A stretch of DNA of 64,000 bases from Dyadobacter fermentans DSM 18053 (GCF_000023125.1 NC_013037.1:3534001-3598000), one strand, 5' to 3'; positions 25,452 through 35,066 are shown, counted from the first letter of the stretch. The notes: generated by a model not told the origin, from the sequence alone. Numbers and translations: made by a program.

Positions 25452-26300
25452 TCAACTTTCGGGCGCGTCGTCGAGCGTCGATTTCAGGATTTTCTCGATT
25501 TCCCTGATTTTGTCCTGCTCACTGGTTTTTTCGTAAGAAAGGATCAGGTTCCGCAGCACGCGCTGCACAATTTCGAGGTTGGTGCAGGGCTGGTAGAATA
25601 TTTCCTTCGACTTGATATTCAGCTGCGCGATGTAGTGATCAATGTCCGTTTTGGAGAAAATGATGCCGCGATTGAACACATTGATATAGAACTGCGTTTT
25701 GTCGCTTTTATAGGTCAAAACAAACAGGTTGGGCAAATTCACGCCATACACCGGCATGCCCAGCTTTCGGGCTATCAATAAATAGATGACACACAACGTG
25801 ATCGGATTTCCCCGGCGGCTTTCAAGCACCGAGTTGATCATCGAGTTGGTAGGCGAATGGAAGTTTTTCGTATTCGCCGCAAAATTCATCACGCCAAAGA
25901 AAATGCTATTGATCCGCTTCACCTGGTCCACCGCATTCATTTCCTCCTGGAACTGTATCCAAATGTCGTAATAAAGCTGCTCGATGGTGGTTTTTAGTTT
26001 CTCGATCGACAAATCCGGATAGTGGTAAGTGGCGATGATCCACATGCCTTCCAGCAGGTCGAGCCCGCCGCCGTTTTTCCACGCCTGTAACCGTTCGATC
26101 ATTATACTGAGTTGCAATTCGTGGATCAGTTCCTCGATTTTACGCTGTACAATCGGGTTGAAACTCTCCTCCCATTCAGTCTCAAGAAAAGGTATCACTG
26201 TCCCTCCCAACGACAATATCTTCCCCTCAACATGCTGACTTACTTCATGATCTTCATCATCAAGCAAGGATATCAGTGCCTTGATTTCTTTCTGGTTCAT
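25452..26300 (-). CDS. SirB1-like transglutaminase-family protein
   Basis: This 282-residue protein starts MNQKEIKALISLLDDEDHEV. The N-terminal HEAT-like helices are followed by the SirB1/transglutaminase-like domain (RINSIFFGVMNFAANTKNFH, SVLESRRGNPITLCVIYLLI, MPVYGVNLPNLFVLTY). The Cys and His positions appear conserved but activity is unproven. Its stop is 2 bp from the end of the convergent phosphopantetheinyl transferase gene. It is probably cytosolic. The start at 26300 is chosen over 26309 because family members begin near this Met. Confidence 0.8.
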   Translation of the reverse strand: MNQKEIKALISLLDDEDHEVSQHVEGKILSLGGTVIPFLETEWEESFNPIVQRKIEELIHELQLSIMIERLQAWKNGGGLDLLEGMWIIATYHYPDLSIEKLKTTIEQLYYDIWIQFQEEMNAVDQVKRINSIFFGVMNFAANTKNFHSPTNSMINSVLESRRGNPITLCVIYLLIARKLGMPVYGVNLPNLFVLTYKSDKTQFYINVFNRGIIFSKTDIDHYIAQLNIKSKEIFYQPCTNLEIVQRVLRNLILSYEKTSEQDKIREIEKILKSTLDDAPES

Positions 26301-26371
26301 TATCCTCAAATCTGCGTTTTACAACCAACGGATAAATAAAAACATTTTTTTTTAATGGACGTCAAATTTTC

Positions 26372-26379
26372 TACTTTTG
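26372..26379 (+). promoter_or_regulatory. -7 promoter box for the galE-rfbB-rfbA operon
   Basis: TACTTTTG matches TAnnTTTG, 66 bases before the galE ATG. An upstream T-rich stretch is present but no exact -33 TTG at ideal spacing. Confidence 0.55.
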
Positions 26380-26445
26380 CCCGGAAAAAATACGGCCGCA
26401 ATACCATCTATACCACCATAATTTTATAAAAAACGCACATAACGC

Positions 26446-27465
26446 ATGAAAATTCTCGTTACCGGAGGGGCTGGTTTTATCGGTTCCCACACCGTTGTAG
26501 AGTTGCACAATGCAGGCTTCGAACCGGTCATTATCGACAACCTTTACAACTCCAATCTCAACGTTTTAGAAGGAATCAAAAAAATCACCGGCAAAGCGTT
26601 TCCGTTCTACGAAATTGACTGCAATGATGCCGAAAAGGTGAGGGCCCTGTTCGAAAAAGAGCAGTTCGACGGTGTGATCCACTTCGCTGCGTACAAGGCT
26701 GTGGGTGAGTCGGTTGAAAAGCCTTTGAACTACTATGAGAACAATCTGATTTCCCTCATGGTATTGCTCCGCGCCGCGCAGGAATTCAATGTGGACAAGT
26801 TTGTATTCTCCTCGTCGTGCACCGTGTACGGTCAGCCCGAGCAGCTTCCGGTTACCGAGAACACGCCGCGCCTACCTGCCAACTCGCCTTATGGAAACAC
26901 CAAGGCCATTGCCGAAGACATTATCCGCGACCATGTGCATTCCAAGCCGGCTTTGAAAGCCATTTCACTGCGTTATTTCAACCCCATCGGCGCACACGAA
27001 ACATCGCTCATCGGAGAGTTGCCCAATGGCGTTCCGAGTAACCTGGTGCCATTTATCACGCAAACAGCCGCCGGCCTTCGCAAGTCGCTCACGGTATTCG
27101 GAAGCGACTATGATACGCCCGACGGCACCTGTATCCGCGACTTCATCCACGTGGTGGACCTCGCCAAAGCGCACGTGAAGGCGCTCGATCTGCTCCAATC
27201 ACAGACGGATACTAACTATTATGATGTATTTAATGTAGGAACGGGCGAAGGTTATACCGTTTTGCAATTGATTAATACTTTTGAGGAAGTAAACGGCGTC
27301 AAATTGAACTATTCCATCGGGCCGCGCCGCGAAGGGGACGTCGAGAAAATCTATGCACAGTCCGATAAAGTAAATAATGTAATGAAATGGCGTGCCGAGA
27401 AAACCATGGCCGACGCCCTGCGCGACGCCTGGAACTGGCAACTAAAATTAACAGCTGAAAAATGA
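26446..27465 (+). CDS. galE: UDP-glucose 4-epimerase GalE
   Basis: This 339-residue short-chain dehydrogenase fold protein has the NAD motif VTGGAGFIGSHTVVELHNAG at residue 5 onward. The catalytic SSSCTVYG and SPYGNTKAIAED (Tyr-x3-Lys, about 148-152) are present, as is the GalE-specific DGTCIRDFIHVVDLAKAHV. It interconverts UDP-glucose and UDP-galactose. Its stop overlaps the rfbB start by 4 bp. Together with rfbB and rfbA it supplies activated sugars for lipopolysaccharide or exopolysaccharide. Confidence 0.94.
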   Translation: MKILVTGGAGFIGSHTVVELHNAGFEPVIIDNLYNSNLNVLEGIKKITGKAFPFYEIDCNDAEKVRALFEKEQFDGVIHFAAYKAVGESVEKPLNYYENNLISLMVLLRAAQEFNVDKFVFSSSCTVYGQPEQLPVTENTPRLPANSPYGNTKAIAEDIIRDHVHSKPALKAISLRYFNPIGAHETSLIGELPNGVPSNLVPFITQTAAGLRKSLTVFGSDYDTPDGTCIRDFIHVVDLAKAHVKALDLLQSQTDTNYYDVFNVGTGEGYTVLQLINTFEEVNGVKLNYSIGPRREGDVEKIYAQSDKVNNVMKWRAEKTMADALRDAWNWQLKLTAEK

Positions 27466-28517
27466 AAAAAATCCTGATTACGGGCGGAGCGGGTTTCATC
27501 GGCTCACACGTTGTGCGCCGGTTCGTGAATTTTCACCCTGAATATCATATCTATAACCTCGACGCGCTGACGTACGCGGGTAACCTCGAAAACCTGCGCG
27601 ACATCGAAAACGCGCCGAACTACACATTCGTCAAAGGCGATATCGTCGATGCAGGGTTCATCGACAACCTGTTCACAGACAACGACTTCCACGGCGTAGT
27701 GCACCTTGCAGCGGAAAGCCATGTGGACCGATCGATCTCTGACCCTATGTCGTTTGTGATGACCAATGTGGTAGGCACTGTGAATCTTCTGAATGCTGCC
27801 AAAAAAGCATGGAAAGATGATTTCTCTGACCGCCGCTTCTACCATGTCTCTACGGACGAAGTGTACGGTGAACTGCACGATCCGGGGACATTCTTCGTGG
27901 AAACGACCAGCTACGACCCACGGTCGCCGTACTCGGCTTCGAAAGCATCTTCCGACCATTTTGTAAGGGCATACCACAACACTTACAAGCTGCCGGTAGT
28001 GATCTCCAACTGCTCGAACAACTACGGCCCGAACCACTTCCCCGAGAAGCTCATCCCGCTGATGATCCACAATATCATCCAGCAAAAACCGCTTCCTGTT
28101 TACGGAAAAGGCGAAAATATCCGCGACTGGCTGTTCGTGGAAGACCACGCGATCGCGATCGACGTGATTTTCCATAATGGCGCCAATGGCGATACCTACA
28201 ACATCGGCGGCCATAACGAGTGGAAAAACATCGACCTCGTGCATTTGCTTTGCGAGATCATGGACCGCAAGCTCGGCAGAGGCGAAGGCGAAAGCGCTAA
28301 GCTGATCACCTACGTGACCGACCGTGCCGGACATGACCTCCGGTATGCGATCGACGCCACCAAATTGTCGGAAGAACTGGGCTGGAAACCTTCGTTGCAG
28401 TTCGCAGAAGGCCTGGAAAGGACCGTTGACTGGTACCTGACCAACCAGGACTGGCTGAACAATGTAACTTCCGGCAATTACCAGAAATATTATGACGAAA
28501 TGTACCAGGACAGATAG
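27462..28517 (+). CDS. rfbB: dTDP-glucose 4,6-dehydratase RfbB
   Basis: This 351-residue protein has ILITGGAGFIGSHVVRRF (NAD site), HVSTDEVYGELHD (catalytic Thr-Asp-Glu, about 129-133) and SPYSASKASSDHFVRAYH (Tyr-x3-Lys), plus SNCSNNYGPNHFPEKLIPLM. It converts dTDP-glucose to dTDP-4-keto-6-deoxyglucose, the committed step toward dTDP-rhamnose and related sugars. It is followed after 36 bp by rfbA. RfbC and RfbD are not in this window. Confidence 0.95.
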   Translation: MKKILITGGAGFIGSHVVRRFVNFHPEYHIYNLDALTYAGNLENLRDIENAPNYTFVKGDIVDAGFIDNLFTDNDFHGVVHLAAESHVDRSISDPMSFVMTNVVGTVNLLNAAKKAWKDDFSDRRFYHVSTDEVYGELHDPGTFFVETTSYDPRSPYSASKASSDHFVRAYHNTYKLPVVISNCSNNYGPNHFPEKLIPLMIHNIIQQKPLPVYGKGENIRDWLFVEDHAIAIDVIFHNGANGDTYNIGGHNEWKNIDLVHLLCEIMDRKLGRGEGESAKLITYVTDRAGHDLRYAIDATKLSEELGWKPSLQFAEGLERTVDWYLTNQDWLNNVTSGNYQKYYDEMYQDR

Positions 28518-28553
28518 CCGGGCCATTTCTTTACTCAATCGATATTCCTACAT

Positions 28554-29420
28554 ATGAAAGGCATTATTCTGGCCGGCGGTTCCGGTACGAGGTTACACCC
28601 GCTCACCCTCGCGGTGAGCAAGCAGCTCATGCCGGTTTACGACAAGCCGATGATTTATTACCCGCTCTCGATCCTGATGCTGGCGGGTATCCGTGAGATC
28701 CTGATCATTTCGACGCCGCACGACCTGCCGCATTTTGAAAAGCTGCTCGGCGACGGAAGCCGCCTCGGCTGCCAGTTCAGCTACGCGGTGCAACCCAGCC
28801 CGGACGGTCTGGCGCAGGCATTCATTATCGGCGAAGAATTTATCGGCAACGACAAGGTTGCGCTCATCCTGGGCGACAATATTTTCTACGGATCGGGCCT
28901 TTCGACATTGCTTCAATCGAACAACGACCCGGAAGGCGGCGTGATCTTCGCCTACCAGGTACACGATCCGGAGCGTTACGGCGTTGTAGAATTTGATAAA
29001 TCCAACAATGTGATCTCCATCGAAGAGAAACCCGCTACACCGAAGTCCAACTACGCAGTGCCAGGTTTGTATTTCTATGACAACGATGTGGTCGAGATCG
29101 CCAAAACCATTCCGCCATCGCCACGCGGCGAGCTCGAAATCACGGACGTGAACAGGGTTTACCTCGAACGCGGCAAGCTGAAAGTGGGCGTCCTCAACCG
29201 CGGCACGGCATGGCTCGATACGGGCACATTCCAGTCGCTTATGCAGGCCGGGCAGTTTGTTCAGGTAATCGAAGAGCGCCAGGGTTTAAAAGTGGGCTGC
29301 ATTGAGGAGATCGCGTACCGCATGGGCTTTATTAATGCAGAACAATTGCGGGAAATCGCCCGGCCATTGCTGAAAAGTGGCTACGGGACTTATCTGGAAC
29401 GCATTGTAGCCAATGCCTGA
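28554..29420 (+). CDS. rfbA: Glucose-1-phosphate thymidylyltransferase RfbA
   Basis: This 288-residue nucleotidyltransferase has [20 protein letters not shown] and [20 protein letters not shown], the pyrophosphorylase signature with the catalytic Arg and Lys. Further typical segments are [13 protein letters not shown] and [20 protein letters not shown]. It makes dTDP-glucose from glucose-1-phosphate and dTTP. Length is normal. It is the third gene of the sugar-nucleotide operon. Confidence 0.95.
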   Translation: MKGIILAGGSGTRLHPLTLAVSKQLMPVYDKPMIYYPLSILMLAGIREILIISTPHDLPHFEKLLGDGSRLGCQFSYAVQPSPDGLAQAFIIGEEFIGNDKVALILGDNIFYGSGLSTLLQSNNDPEGGVIFAYQVHDPERYGVVEFDKSNNVISIEEKPATPKSNYAVPGLYFYDNDVVEIAKTIPPSPRGELEITDVNRVYLERGKLKVGVLNRGTAWLDTGTFQSLMQAGQFVQVIEERQGLKVGCIEEIAYRMGFINAEQLREIARPLLKSGYGTYLERIVANA

Positions 29421-29458
29421 CAGGCATCGGCACGGGAATAGCACATTATCATATTCGA

Positions 29459-30100
29459 ATGAAGTTTTTGGTAGAGGAAATCGAAGAATATTCCGCGGCC
29501 CACACGGAAGCTGAGAATGCATTGCTGAAATCCCTCAACAGGGAAACCCACGCCAACGTTCTCAGCCCCCGTATGCTCTCCGGGCATTTGCAGGGGCGGT
29601 TCCTTTCAATGATTTCCAGGATGATCCGGCCCGACCGTATCCTGGAAATCGGCACTTACACGGGCTATTCGGGCATTTGCCTCTGCGAAGGCCTCAACCC
29701 AGGCGGAAAGCTCGTCACCATCGACGTCAACGAAGAACTGGAAACCTTCACCAGGAGCTATTTCGACCAAACCCCTTTTAAAGAGCACATCGACTACCGG
29801 ATAGGCAATGCACTGGATATTATTCCAGGGTTGACGGATACGTTCGACATCGTTTTTATTGATGCTGATAAAATCAATTATTCTTCTTATTTTAACCTCT
29901 GTCTCGACAAAGTGCGTACGGGCGGTTTCCTGATCGCCGATAATGTGCTGTGGAGCGGCAAAGTCGTTCAGCAGTTGAAAAAGATTGATAAAGACACGCA
30001 GGCCTTGCTGGATTTCAACCGGATGGTCCACGAAGATCCCCGGGTTTCCAATATCCTGCTGCCAATCCGCGACGGGTTGATGATTCTTCAGAAATTATAG
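29459..30100 (+). CDS. Class I SAM-dependent O-methyltransferase
   Basis: This 213-residue protein resembles the catechol-/caffeoyl-CoA O-methyltransferase family. The SAM motif is RILEIGTYTGYSGICLCEGL (about 61-80), the metal-binding Asp is in FDIVFIDADKINY (about 133-143), and a later Asp-Asn is in GGFLIADNVLWSGKV. It methylates a hydroxyl group using a divalent metal; the acceptor is unknown. It lies 38 bp after rfbA and may share its transcript, but need not act on sugars. Confidence 0.88.
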   Translation: MKFLVEEIEEYSAAHTEAENALLKSLNRETHANVLSPRMLSGHLQGRFLSMISRMIRPDRILEIGTYTGYSGICLCEGLNPGGKLVTIDVNEELETFTRSYFDQTPFKEHIDYRIGNALDIIPGLTDTFDIVFIDADKINYSSYFNLCLDKVRTGGFLIADNVLWSGKVVQQLKKIDKDTQALLDFNRMVHEDPRVSNILLPIRDGLMILQKL

Positions 30101-30128
30101 TACTCAATAGTCAGGCATCTTACTTTTT

Positions 30129-32678
30129 ATGGCCAGAACTCCCATTAACAACATCATCTCTTTTGTTATCGCCCTGCTGCTGACCAGCAATGCAGTTTTT
30201 GCACAGGCCCCCGAAATCCCTTCCAGCGTCTCCTTCGGAGGCATTACCGTCAAATTCGACCGTGGTGCGCAGGATATTATCGAGGAAGACGTCAAAAGTC
30301 TGATGTCGAATAAAAAATTCTGGGAAGAAAAAATGGACCGCGCCATCATGCACTTCCCGATCGTGGAAGGCATTCTGATGGACGAAGAAGTGCCCATCGA
30401 CTTTAAATACCTGGCGGTACAGGAAAGCTCCTTCCGCCCCGATGTCGTTTCGAGCTCCAATGCCGTGGGCTACTGGCAGTTCAAGCCCGAAACCGCGCGC
30501 GAACTGAACCTGCGTGTCGATAATGACATCGATGAAAGAAAAAATATCAGCTCATCCACGCACGCGGCTGCCTGGTATTTGAAAAAGAACAACCAGCAGT
30601 TCAACAACTGGGTAACGACCTTGTATTCTTATTATCAGGGTGCAGGCGGTGTTAAAAAAGTAGTTCCTGCGAGCTGGGCCTATGCACGCGAGGTAACGCT
30701 TACGAGCAAAACCGACCGCTATATGCTCCGGTTTTTTGCCCACAAGATTGCATTGGAAGCCGGTATCGAGCGCTACAAATCGCCGAATGCTTTTGTGTTG
30801 ATGGAATCCGATTACGGTAAAGGCCAGTCGCTGGACGACATTGCCCGCTCGCTGGGTGTGCCTGCCGCCGAATTGAAAAACCACAACAGATGGCTCAACG
30901 ACGATAAAATCCCGAACGACCGCGAATACCTTGTGACATTGCCGGTGCCGGTGGATCAGGTGGCGTCCGTGCGCGAAAAACTGTCGCTTCCACCACGCCA
31001 GACCGCCGTTGCGTCCGTTTACGAGGACACGGGATATCCTGTTTTGAAAAAATCGGCCGTTCAGCTGGACGAGCCTAATTCACCTACACTTTACGAGATC
31101 AATGGATTGCCGGGTATCGAAGCCCGCGCAGGCGATCAGCCCCGAACGCTGGCCAAAGCCGCAGGCATCCGCACGCCGCGTTTCATGCGCTACAACGACC
31201 TGCTGGCTGACATGCCGCTCGTTCCCGGACAAGTATATTACCTCTCGCGCAAGCGTAAAAAAGCCGACGTTCCTTCGCACGTGGCACGCCCCGGAGATAC
31301 GTGGCTGAGCGTTTCGCAGCAATATGGTATCCGGTTGGTGAACCTGTTGAAATTCAACCGCACCACCAGCCGCAACTATCCTATCCAGACCGGCCAGGTG
31401 CTTTTCCTGAACAAAAAGCGCCCGCGCAAACAACCGATCGAGATCATTGCCCCGCCGCAGCCGACCTCGCCTGCTAAAAAGGACTCGGTAATCGCGGTGG
31501 TGCCGCAAAAGGCGCCGGTATCGGCTACCACATCCCCTGCCGCCTCCAACAACAACATCCCCGCCAATGCATCGGGACGTAAGAAATACACACCGGTTTT
31601 GGTAGAAAAATCAGAAAACAGCCCGGCGAAAGAGCCCGAGACCGTCGCGTCGTCACCGTCCGGCGCGTCGACTTCCGGCGGAACCTCGTCTAGTGCAGCG
31701 GTTGCCGGTGCAACGGTTGCCGGCGTGGCATCCGCGGCTGGCAATGCCGCCGGCAGCGCAGCAGGCTTGTACAAACCTTCGGGCAAAACTTCGCCTAATG
31801 CCCCTGCTCCTAATGACGACCGCGTGGTCATTATTACACAGGACGATACCAACAGCACATTCAAATCGGCGGAGGAAGAAAGGCCCGTTGCCAAGCCCGG
31901 TTCACCGGCTAAGGTAATTACGCCAAACGATACGCGCACTACGGCGTCGTCCGGCTCGGTGTACTCACGCATGCGTGCGGAACGCGACGCCGAAGCAGCG
32001 AAGGAAGCGCCCGCTAAAAAGGAAAGCGAGCCCGCAAATTGGAGCAATGCAGAAGAAAAAGCAGTAACCACTTCATCCACGGCACCTGCCTACCACACGG
32101 TGCAGTCGGGCGACACGTATTTCGGCATTGCAAGCAAATACAACCTCTCCCTGCGCGAATTGCTGACGCTCAACAACCGCACCGCGCAGAGCCGGCTGGT
32201 ATCCGGCCAGCGATTGATCGTTTCGAAAGCGGGCGAAGCACCGGCAGCACCGGCCAAAGTGGCTGTGGAGCGCCCGGCACCAGCCTCGACATTCAAAACG
32301 CCTGAAGAGATCAAGGAAGAAACGCGCCTTTCGGCAACGCCCGGCAGCGAATTCCATACCGTACAGAGCGGACAAACGTATTACAGCATTTCGAAGGCTT
32401 ACGGAATCAGCATCAAAGAACTGCTCGAACTGAACAATCTGACCGACTCCGATCGCTTGAAATCGGGCCAGAAACTGCGCGTGAAGAAAGGTGAGGGCGG
32501 TGAAGCAGCTTCCGCAAGCCAGCCTTCCGGCACGCAAACGCACACCGTGGCGCCCGGCGAAACGCTCTTCCGCATTGCCCAGACATACCATACCAATGTG
32601 GAGGACATCAAGAAATTAAACAATATGTCCGGAAATAGTGTTATGGTGGGACAAAAACTCAAAATACCTCAGCAATAG
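30129..32678 (+). CDS. Lytic transglycosylase with LysM repeats (MltD-like)
   Basis: This 849-residue secreted protein has a signal peptide ending near AVFAQA. A family-23-like transglycosylase domain carries the catalytic Glu in LAVQESSFRPDVVSSSNAVG (about residue 99) and GYWQFKPETARELNL. LysM modules appear at about 395-440 (HVARPGDTWLSVSQQYGIRL) and three more at the C-terminus near 655, 741 and 803 (AYHTVQSGDTYFGIASKY, EFHTVQSGQTYYSISKAY, THTVAPGETLFRIAQTYH). Between them lies about 200 residues of Ala/Ser/Pro-rich low complexity. It should cut peptidoglycan glycan strands in the periplasm. The length exceeds E. coli MltD by about 400 residues because of the linker and extra LysM. Confidence 0.9.
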   Translation: MARTPINNIISFVIALLLTSNAVFAQAPEIPSSVSFGGITVKFDRGAQDIIEEDVKSLMSNKKFWEEKMDRAIMHFPIVEGILMDEEVPIDFKYLAVQESSFRPDVVSSSNAVGYWQFKPETARELNLRVDNDIDERKNISSSTHAAAWYLKKNNQQFNNWVTTLYSYYQGAGGVKKVVPASWAYAREVTLTSKTDRYMLRFFAHKIALEAGIERYKSPNAFVLMESDYGKGQSLDDIARSLGVPAAELKNHNRWLNDDKIPNDREYLVTLPVPVDQVASVREKLSLPPRQTAVASVYEDTGYPVLKKSAVQLDEPNSPTLYEINGLPGIEARAGDQPRTLAKAAGIRTPRFMRYNDLLADMPLVPGQVYYLSRKRKKADVPSHVARPGDTWLSVSQQYGIRLVNLLKFNRTTSRNYPIQTGQVLFLNKKRPRKQPIEIIAPPQPTSPAKKDSVIAVVPQKAPVSATTSPAASNNNIPANASGRKKYTPVLVEKSENSPAKEPETVASSPSGASTSGGTSSSAAVAGATVAGVASAAGNAAGSAAGLYKPSGKTSPNAPAPNDDRVVIITQDDTNSTFKSAEEERPVAKPGSPAKVITPNDTRTTASSGSVYSRMRAERDAEAAKEAPAKKESEPANWSNAEEKAVTTSSTAPAYHTVQSGDTYFGIASKYNLSLRELLTLNNRTAQSRLVSGQRLIVSKAGEAPAAPAKVAVERPAPASTFKTPEEIKEETRLSATPGSEFHTVQSGQTYYSISKAYGISIKELLELNNLTDSDRLKSGQKLRVKKGEGGEAASASQPSGTQTHTVAPGETLFRIAQTYHTNVEDIKKLNNMSGNSVMVGQKLKIPQQ

Positions 32679-32690
32679 GCTGTTCCCATT

Positions 32691-33290
32691 ATGATTCTCA
32701 TTGAAAATACGTGCATTAGCGACGACATCGAAGACCAGGAGTTTGTCTGTAATCTGGACAAATGCAAAGGCGCATGTTGTGTGGAAGGAGATTCCGGCGC
32801 CCCGCTGGACGAGGACGAGCTCGCTATTCTCGATGAAATATACCCCCAGGTAGAGCCCTACCTCACCGAAGCCGGCAAAAAAGTGATCGCCGCCGAAGGT
32901 ACCTGGACCAAAGACTGGGACGGCGACTACGTAACGCCAATCATCAACGGCCGCGAATGCGCCTACGCCATTTACGATCAGAAAGGCATTCTCAAATGCG
33001 CTATTGAAGAAGCTTACAACAATGGCAAGATCAGCTATAAAAAGCCGATTTCGTGCCATCTGTATCCCATTAGAGTTACCAAATACGAGCAATACCACGC
33101 GCTCAACTACGACCGCTGGGAAATTTGCAGCCCGGCTTGCAGCCTCGGCCAGCAATTGAAAGTTCCTGTTTATAAATTCCTGAAAGACCCGCTGATCCGT
33201 GCCTACGGCGAAGACTGGTACCGCCAGCTTTCAGACGAAATCGACGAAAGGCAGCAATCACGCGCGAACGGGCATGAAAAAGGGGAATGA
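32691..33290 (+). CDS. DUF3109-family cysteine-rich protein
   Basis: This 199-residue protein has ordered Cys motifs: [18 protein letters not shown] (about 24-41), [20 protein letters not shown] (about 87-106), [13 protein letters not shown] and [13 protein letters not shown]. This pattern matches the DUF3109 family (related to YkgJ-type metal-binding proteins), which probably binds zinc or an iron-sulfur cluster; function is unknown. It starts 12 bp after the transglycosylase stop and overlaps the start of the alkyltransferase-like gene by 17 bp, so the three are likely co-transcribed. Confidence 0.87.
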   Translation: MILIENTCISDDIEDQEFVCNLDKCKGACCVEGDSGAPLDEDELAILDEIYPQVEPYLTEAGKKVIAAEGTWTKDWDGDYVTPIINGRECAYAIYDQKGILKCAIEEAYNNGKISYKKPISCHLYPIRVTKYEQYHALNYDRWEICSPACSLGQQLKVPVYKFLKDPLIRAYGEDWYRQLSDEIDERQQSRANGHEKGE

Positions 33291-33606
33291 CTTTTTCAAC
33301 GACGTTTATGACGTTGTAAGGCAAATCCCCGTCGGTCGCGCTACTTCTTATGGCGCCATTGCTGCTTACCTCGGGCAAAAGCGCGGCGCGCGACAGGTAG
33401 GCTGGGCCATGGGCAGCAGCTATCAGGAACACGACATTCCCGCCCATCGTGTGGTGAACAAAGCCGGCGAGCTAAGCGCCAGCCAGCTTTTCGAAACGCC
33501 CACCACCATGCAGGAGAGGCTCGAAAGCGAAGGCGTGAAGGTGGATAACAATCGGATCATGGACTGGGATAAGGTTTTTTGGGACCCGGAAAAAGAGCTC
33601 ATTTGA
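33274..33606 (+). CDS. Alkyltransferase-like (ATL) DNA-binding protein, MGMT family
   Basis: This 110-residue protein starts [20 protein letters not shown]. It has the MGMT DNA-binding fold ([20 protein letters not shown] and [12 protein letters not shown]). The active-site motif, PCHRV in true methyltransferases, reads [14 protein letters not shown], so the acceptor Cys is Ala. This marks it as an alkyltransferase-like protein, which binds O6-alkylguanine and recruits nucleotide excision repair instead of removing the alkyl group. An in-frame ATG at 33199 is rejected because it lies deep in the DUF3109 gene. An intrinsic terminator follows 3 bp after the stop. Confidence 0.9.
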   Translation: MKKGNDFFNDVYDVVRQIPVGRATSYGAIAAYLGQKRGARQVGWAMGSSYQEHDIPAHRVVNKAGELSASQLFETPTTMQERLESEGVKVDNNRIMDWDKVFWDPEKELI

Positions 33607-33609
33607 CAT

Positions 33610-33647
33610 AAAAAATCCCGGCCTTCTTTCGAGGACCGGGATTTTTT
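33610..33647. terminator. Bidirectional intrinsic terminator
   Basis: AAAAAATCCCGG and CCGGGATTTTTT flank a 14-base loop. It sits between the convergent ATL gene and the 131-residue secreted protein gene. Confidence 0.85.
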
Positions 33648-33660
33648 ATATACTCGGCAA

Positions 33661-34056
33661 TCATTGCAGGGAGATCATTTTGGAGCTGCTGCTCTCGATA
33701 TTTACCTCTTTCACCTTCTTGTCTTTCTTGTGCGAAAGCTCGAAATAGTATGTCCCGTCGCCCATTTCGTCGAGGTTGAAAATCCGGCGGTATTTCGTGT
33801 CGCGCTCATTGTACACCTCTGAATAATAGATTCTTCCGGCTTTGTCTTTCAGGACTACGCGGAGTCTTTCATTTTGACTTTTATCAACCGACAAGCGTAC
33901 TTTATTGGTGTCGCTGATTTTGTACAGCGCTGCGTCGAAAGTGACGGCGGCCGTCTCTTTCTCTTCTTTGTTTTTCTTTTTGTCTGCCGCGAAAGATGTG
34001 AACGACAGTGTGAACGCGAAGGCGCTGGTCAGGATGGAAGCAATTGAAATTTTCAT
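33661..34056 (-). CDS. Secreted hypothetical protein
   Basis: This 131-residue protein has signal peptide MKISIASILTSAFAFTLSFT and a likely cut after SFA. A Lys/Glu-rich stretch (DKKKNKEEKETAAV) follows, then one beta-sandwich-like domain (RLRVVLKDKAGRIYYSEVYN, GDGTYYFELSHKKDKKVKEV). The latter resembles the fold of T9SS sorting domains or DUF3244-type small proteins but lacks their PNP motif. It is probably periplasmic. It has its own upstream region and no operon partner. Confidence 0.7.
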   Translation of the reverse strand: MKISIASILTSAFAFTLSFTSFAADKKKNKEEKETAAVTFDAALYKISDTNKVRLSVDKSQNERLRVVLKDKAGRIYYSEVYNERDTKYRRIFNLDEMGDGTYYFELSHKKDKKVKEVNIESSSSKMISLQ

Positions 34057-34110
34057 GGCTAATAAGTATTTAAAGTTTGGCTCTGTACAATCGCACAGTT
34101 GACTTTAAAT

Positions 34111-34162
34111 AAAAAAAGGATGTGCCAATTTTGGTTTCTATGAACCAAAACACGGCACATCC
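34111..34162 (-). terminator. Long hairpin terminator on the reverse strand
   Basis: On the reverse strand, GGATGTGCC is followed by a nested TTTTGGTTC / GAAACCAAAA stem, then GGCACATCC and seven T. It lies 145 bases beyond the stop of the upstream lipoprotein gene, farther than usual, so it may end a long 3' region or a separate small RNA. Confidence 0.8.
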
Positions 34163-34307
34163 GCACTTAATAACACTGATAATGAGTAGCTTACAATTAC
34201 TTTCAAAAACTTTTCCTGCATTTACGTCCGGTTAGTAATCTGTTCAGAACCGAACATTTGTGCCTGAAACCGAACGCATTAAAACGGCACAGGAAGTTGC
34301 ACGGGGT

Positions 34308-34880
34308 TTAAATTTTTCCTCTGCTTTCATTGGCGATTTTCTGGATCATCGGAAGCCTGCTGGCGGGGATCGGATGCCTGTAATCCCAGAATGCCGAAAC
34401 GCACACGATCTTCCATTCTCCATTGATCTTTTCGAGCAGCCTTACCTCTTTGCTGTGGTGAAAATTCTTTTCGGATTTATCACTATTGAACTGATCCCAG
34501 GTCAGGTAGGCCACGTCGTCGTCGTAAAACTTGAAGATCATATTTTTTCGCTCCACGATGGGGTGACTGGAAACCGGCTCGGGGTTGGCCTGGATGTACT
34601 TGCCCACCTGCTTGTTGATATCCGCCCAACCTACATTGGAATCGAAAGTGCCGTCATCATTGCTCCAAGCCTGAAAGGCATAGTCGGTTTGCGCATAATT
34701 CGACTTCCAGGCATTGAAATCCCGGGCGAAAAACGACTTCGTTTCATTTTCTATAACTGCTTTAATGGCTTGTTTTTCCTTGTCGAGGTTTGCCTGACGG
34801 GCGGCTTCCTCCTCCGCGGCTTTGTCTTTGCACGAAACACACAGGACAATGCCTAGTAAAATGACTGACAGTGTTTTCAT
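34308..34880 (-). CDS. NTF2/SnoaL-like lipoprotein
   Basis: This 190-residue protein starts MKTLSVILLGIVLCVSCKDK, a lipoprotein signal with Cys 17. A charged linker (AAEEEAARQANLDKEKQAI) leads to an NTF2-like cone fold (IENETKSFFARDFNAWKSNY, VEKs replaced by IVERKNMIFKFYDDD, VRLLEKINGEWKIVCVSAFW). This is the DUF4440/SnoaL-like type. Its ligand is unknown. It is likely in the periplasm on a membrane anchor. Confidence 0.78.
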   Translation of the reverse strand: MKTLSVILLGIVLCVSCKDKAAEEEAARQANLDKEKQAIKAVIENETKSFFARDFNAWKSNYAQTDYAFQAWSNDDGTFDSNVGWADINKQVGKYIQANPEPVSSHPIVERKNMIFKFYDDDVAYLTWDQFNSDKSEKNFHHSKEVRLLEKINGEWKIVCVSAFWDYRHPIPASRLPMIQKIANESRGKI

Positions 34881-35066
34881 ACTGCAAAAGTTTAGTTTGT
34901 TAAATAATTAACCCACTCAATCTTTCAATGAAACATCCATCAGGTGGCATGACGGGCACGCCTGATTTATCAGAAAGTTAATATTATTTTGGATATATAC
35001 AAGAAAAATACCCGAGATTGTGTAACCGGTCCCGGGGAAAATGAATCTTAATTTTTACACCGTCCG

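Noticed and set aside
27504..28538. 344-codon reverse frame over rfbB
   Set aside because: Antisense shadow of rfbB; composition is unlike a real protein.
33199..33273. Earlier start for the alkyltransferase-like gene
   Set aside because: It would lie deep in DUF3109 and adds 25 residues without family similarity; ATL proteins are about 100-110 residues.
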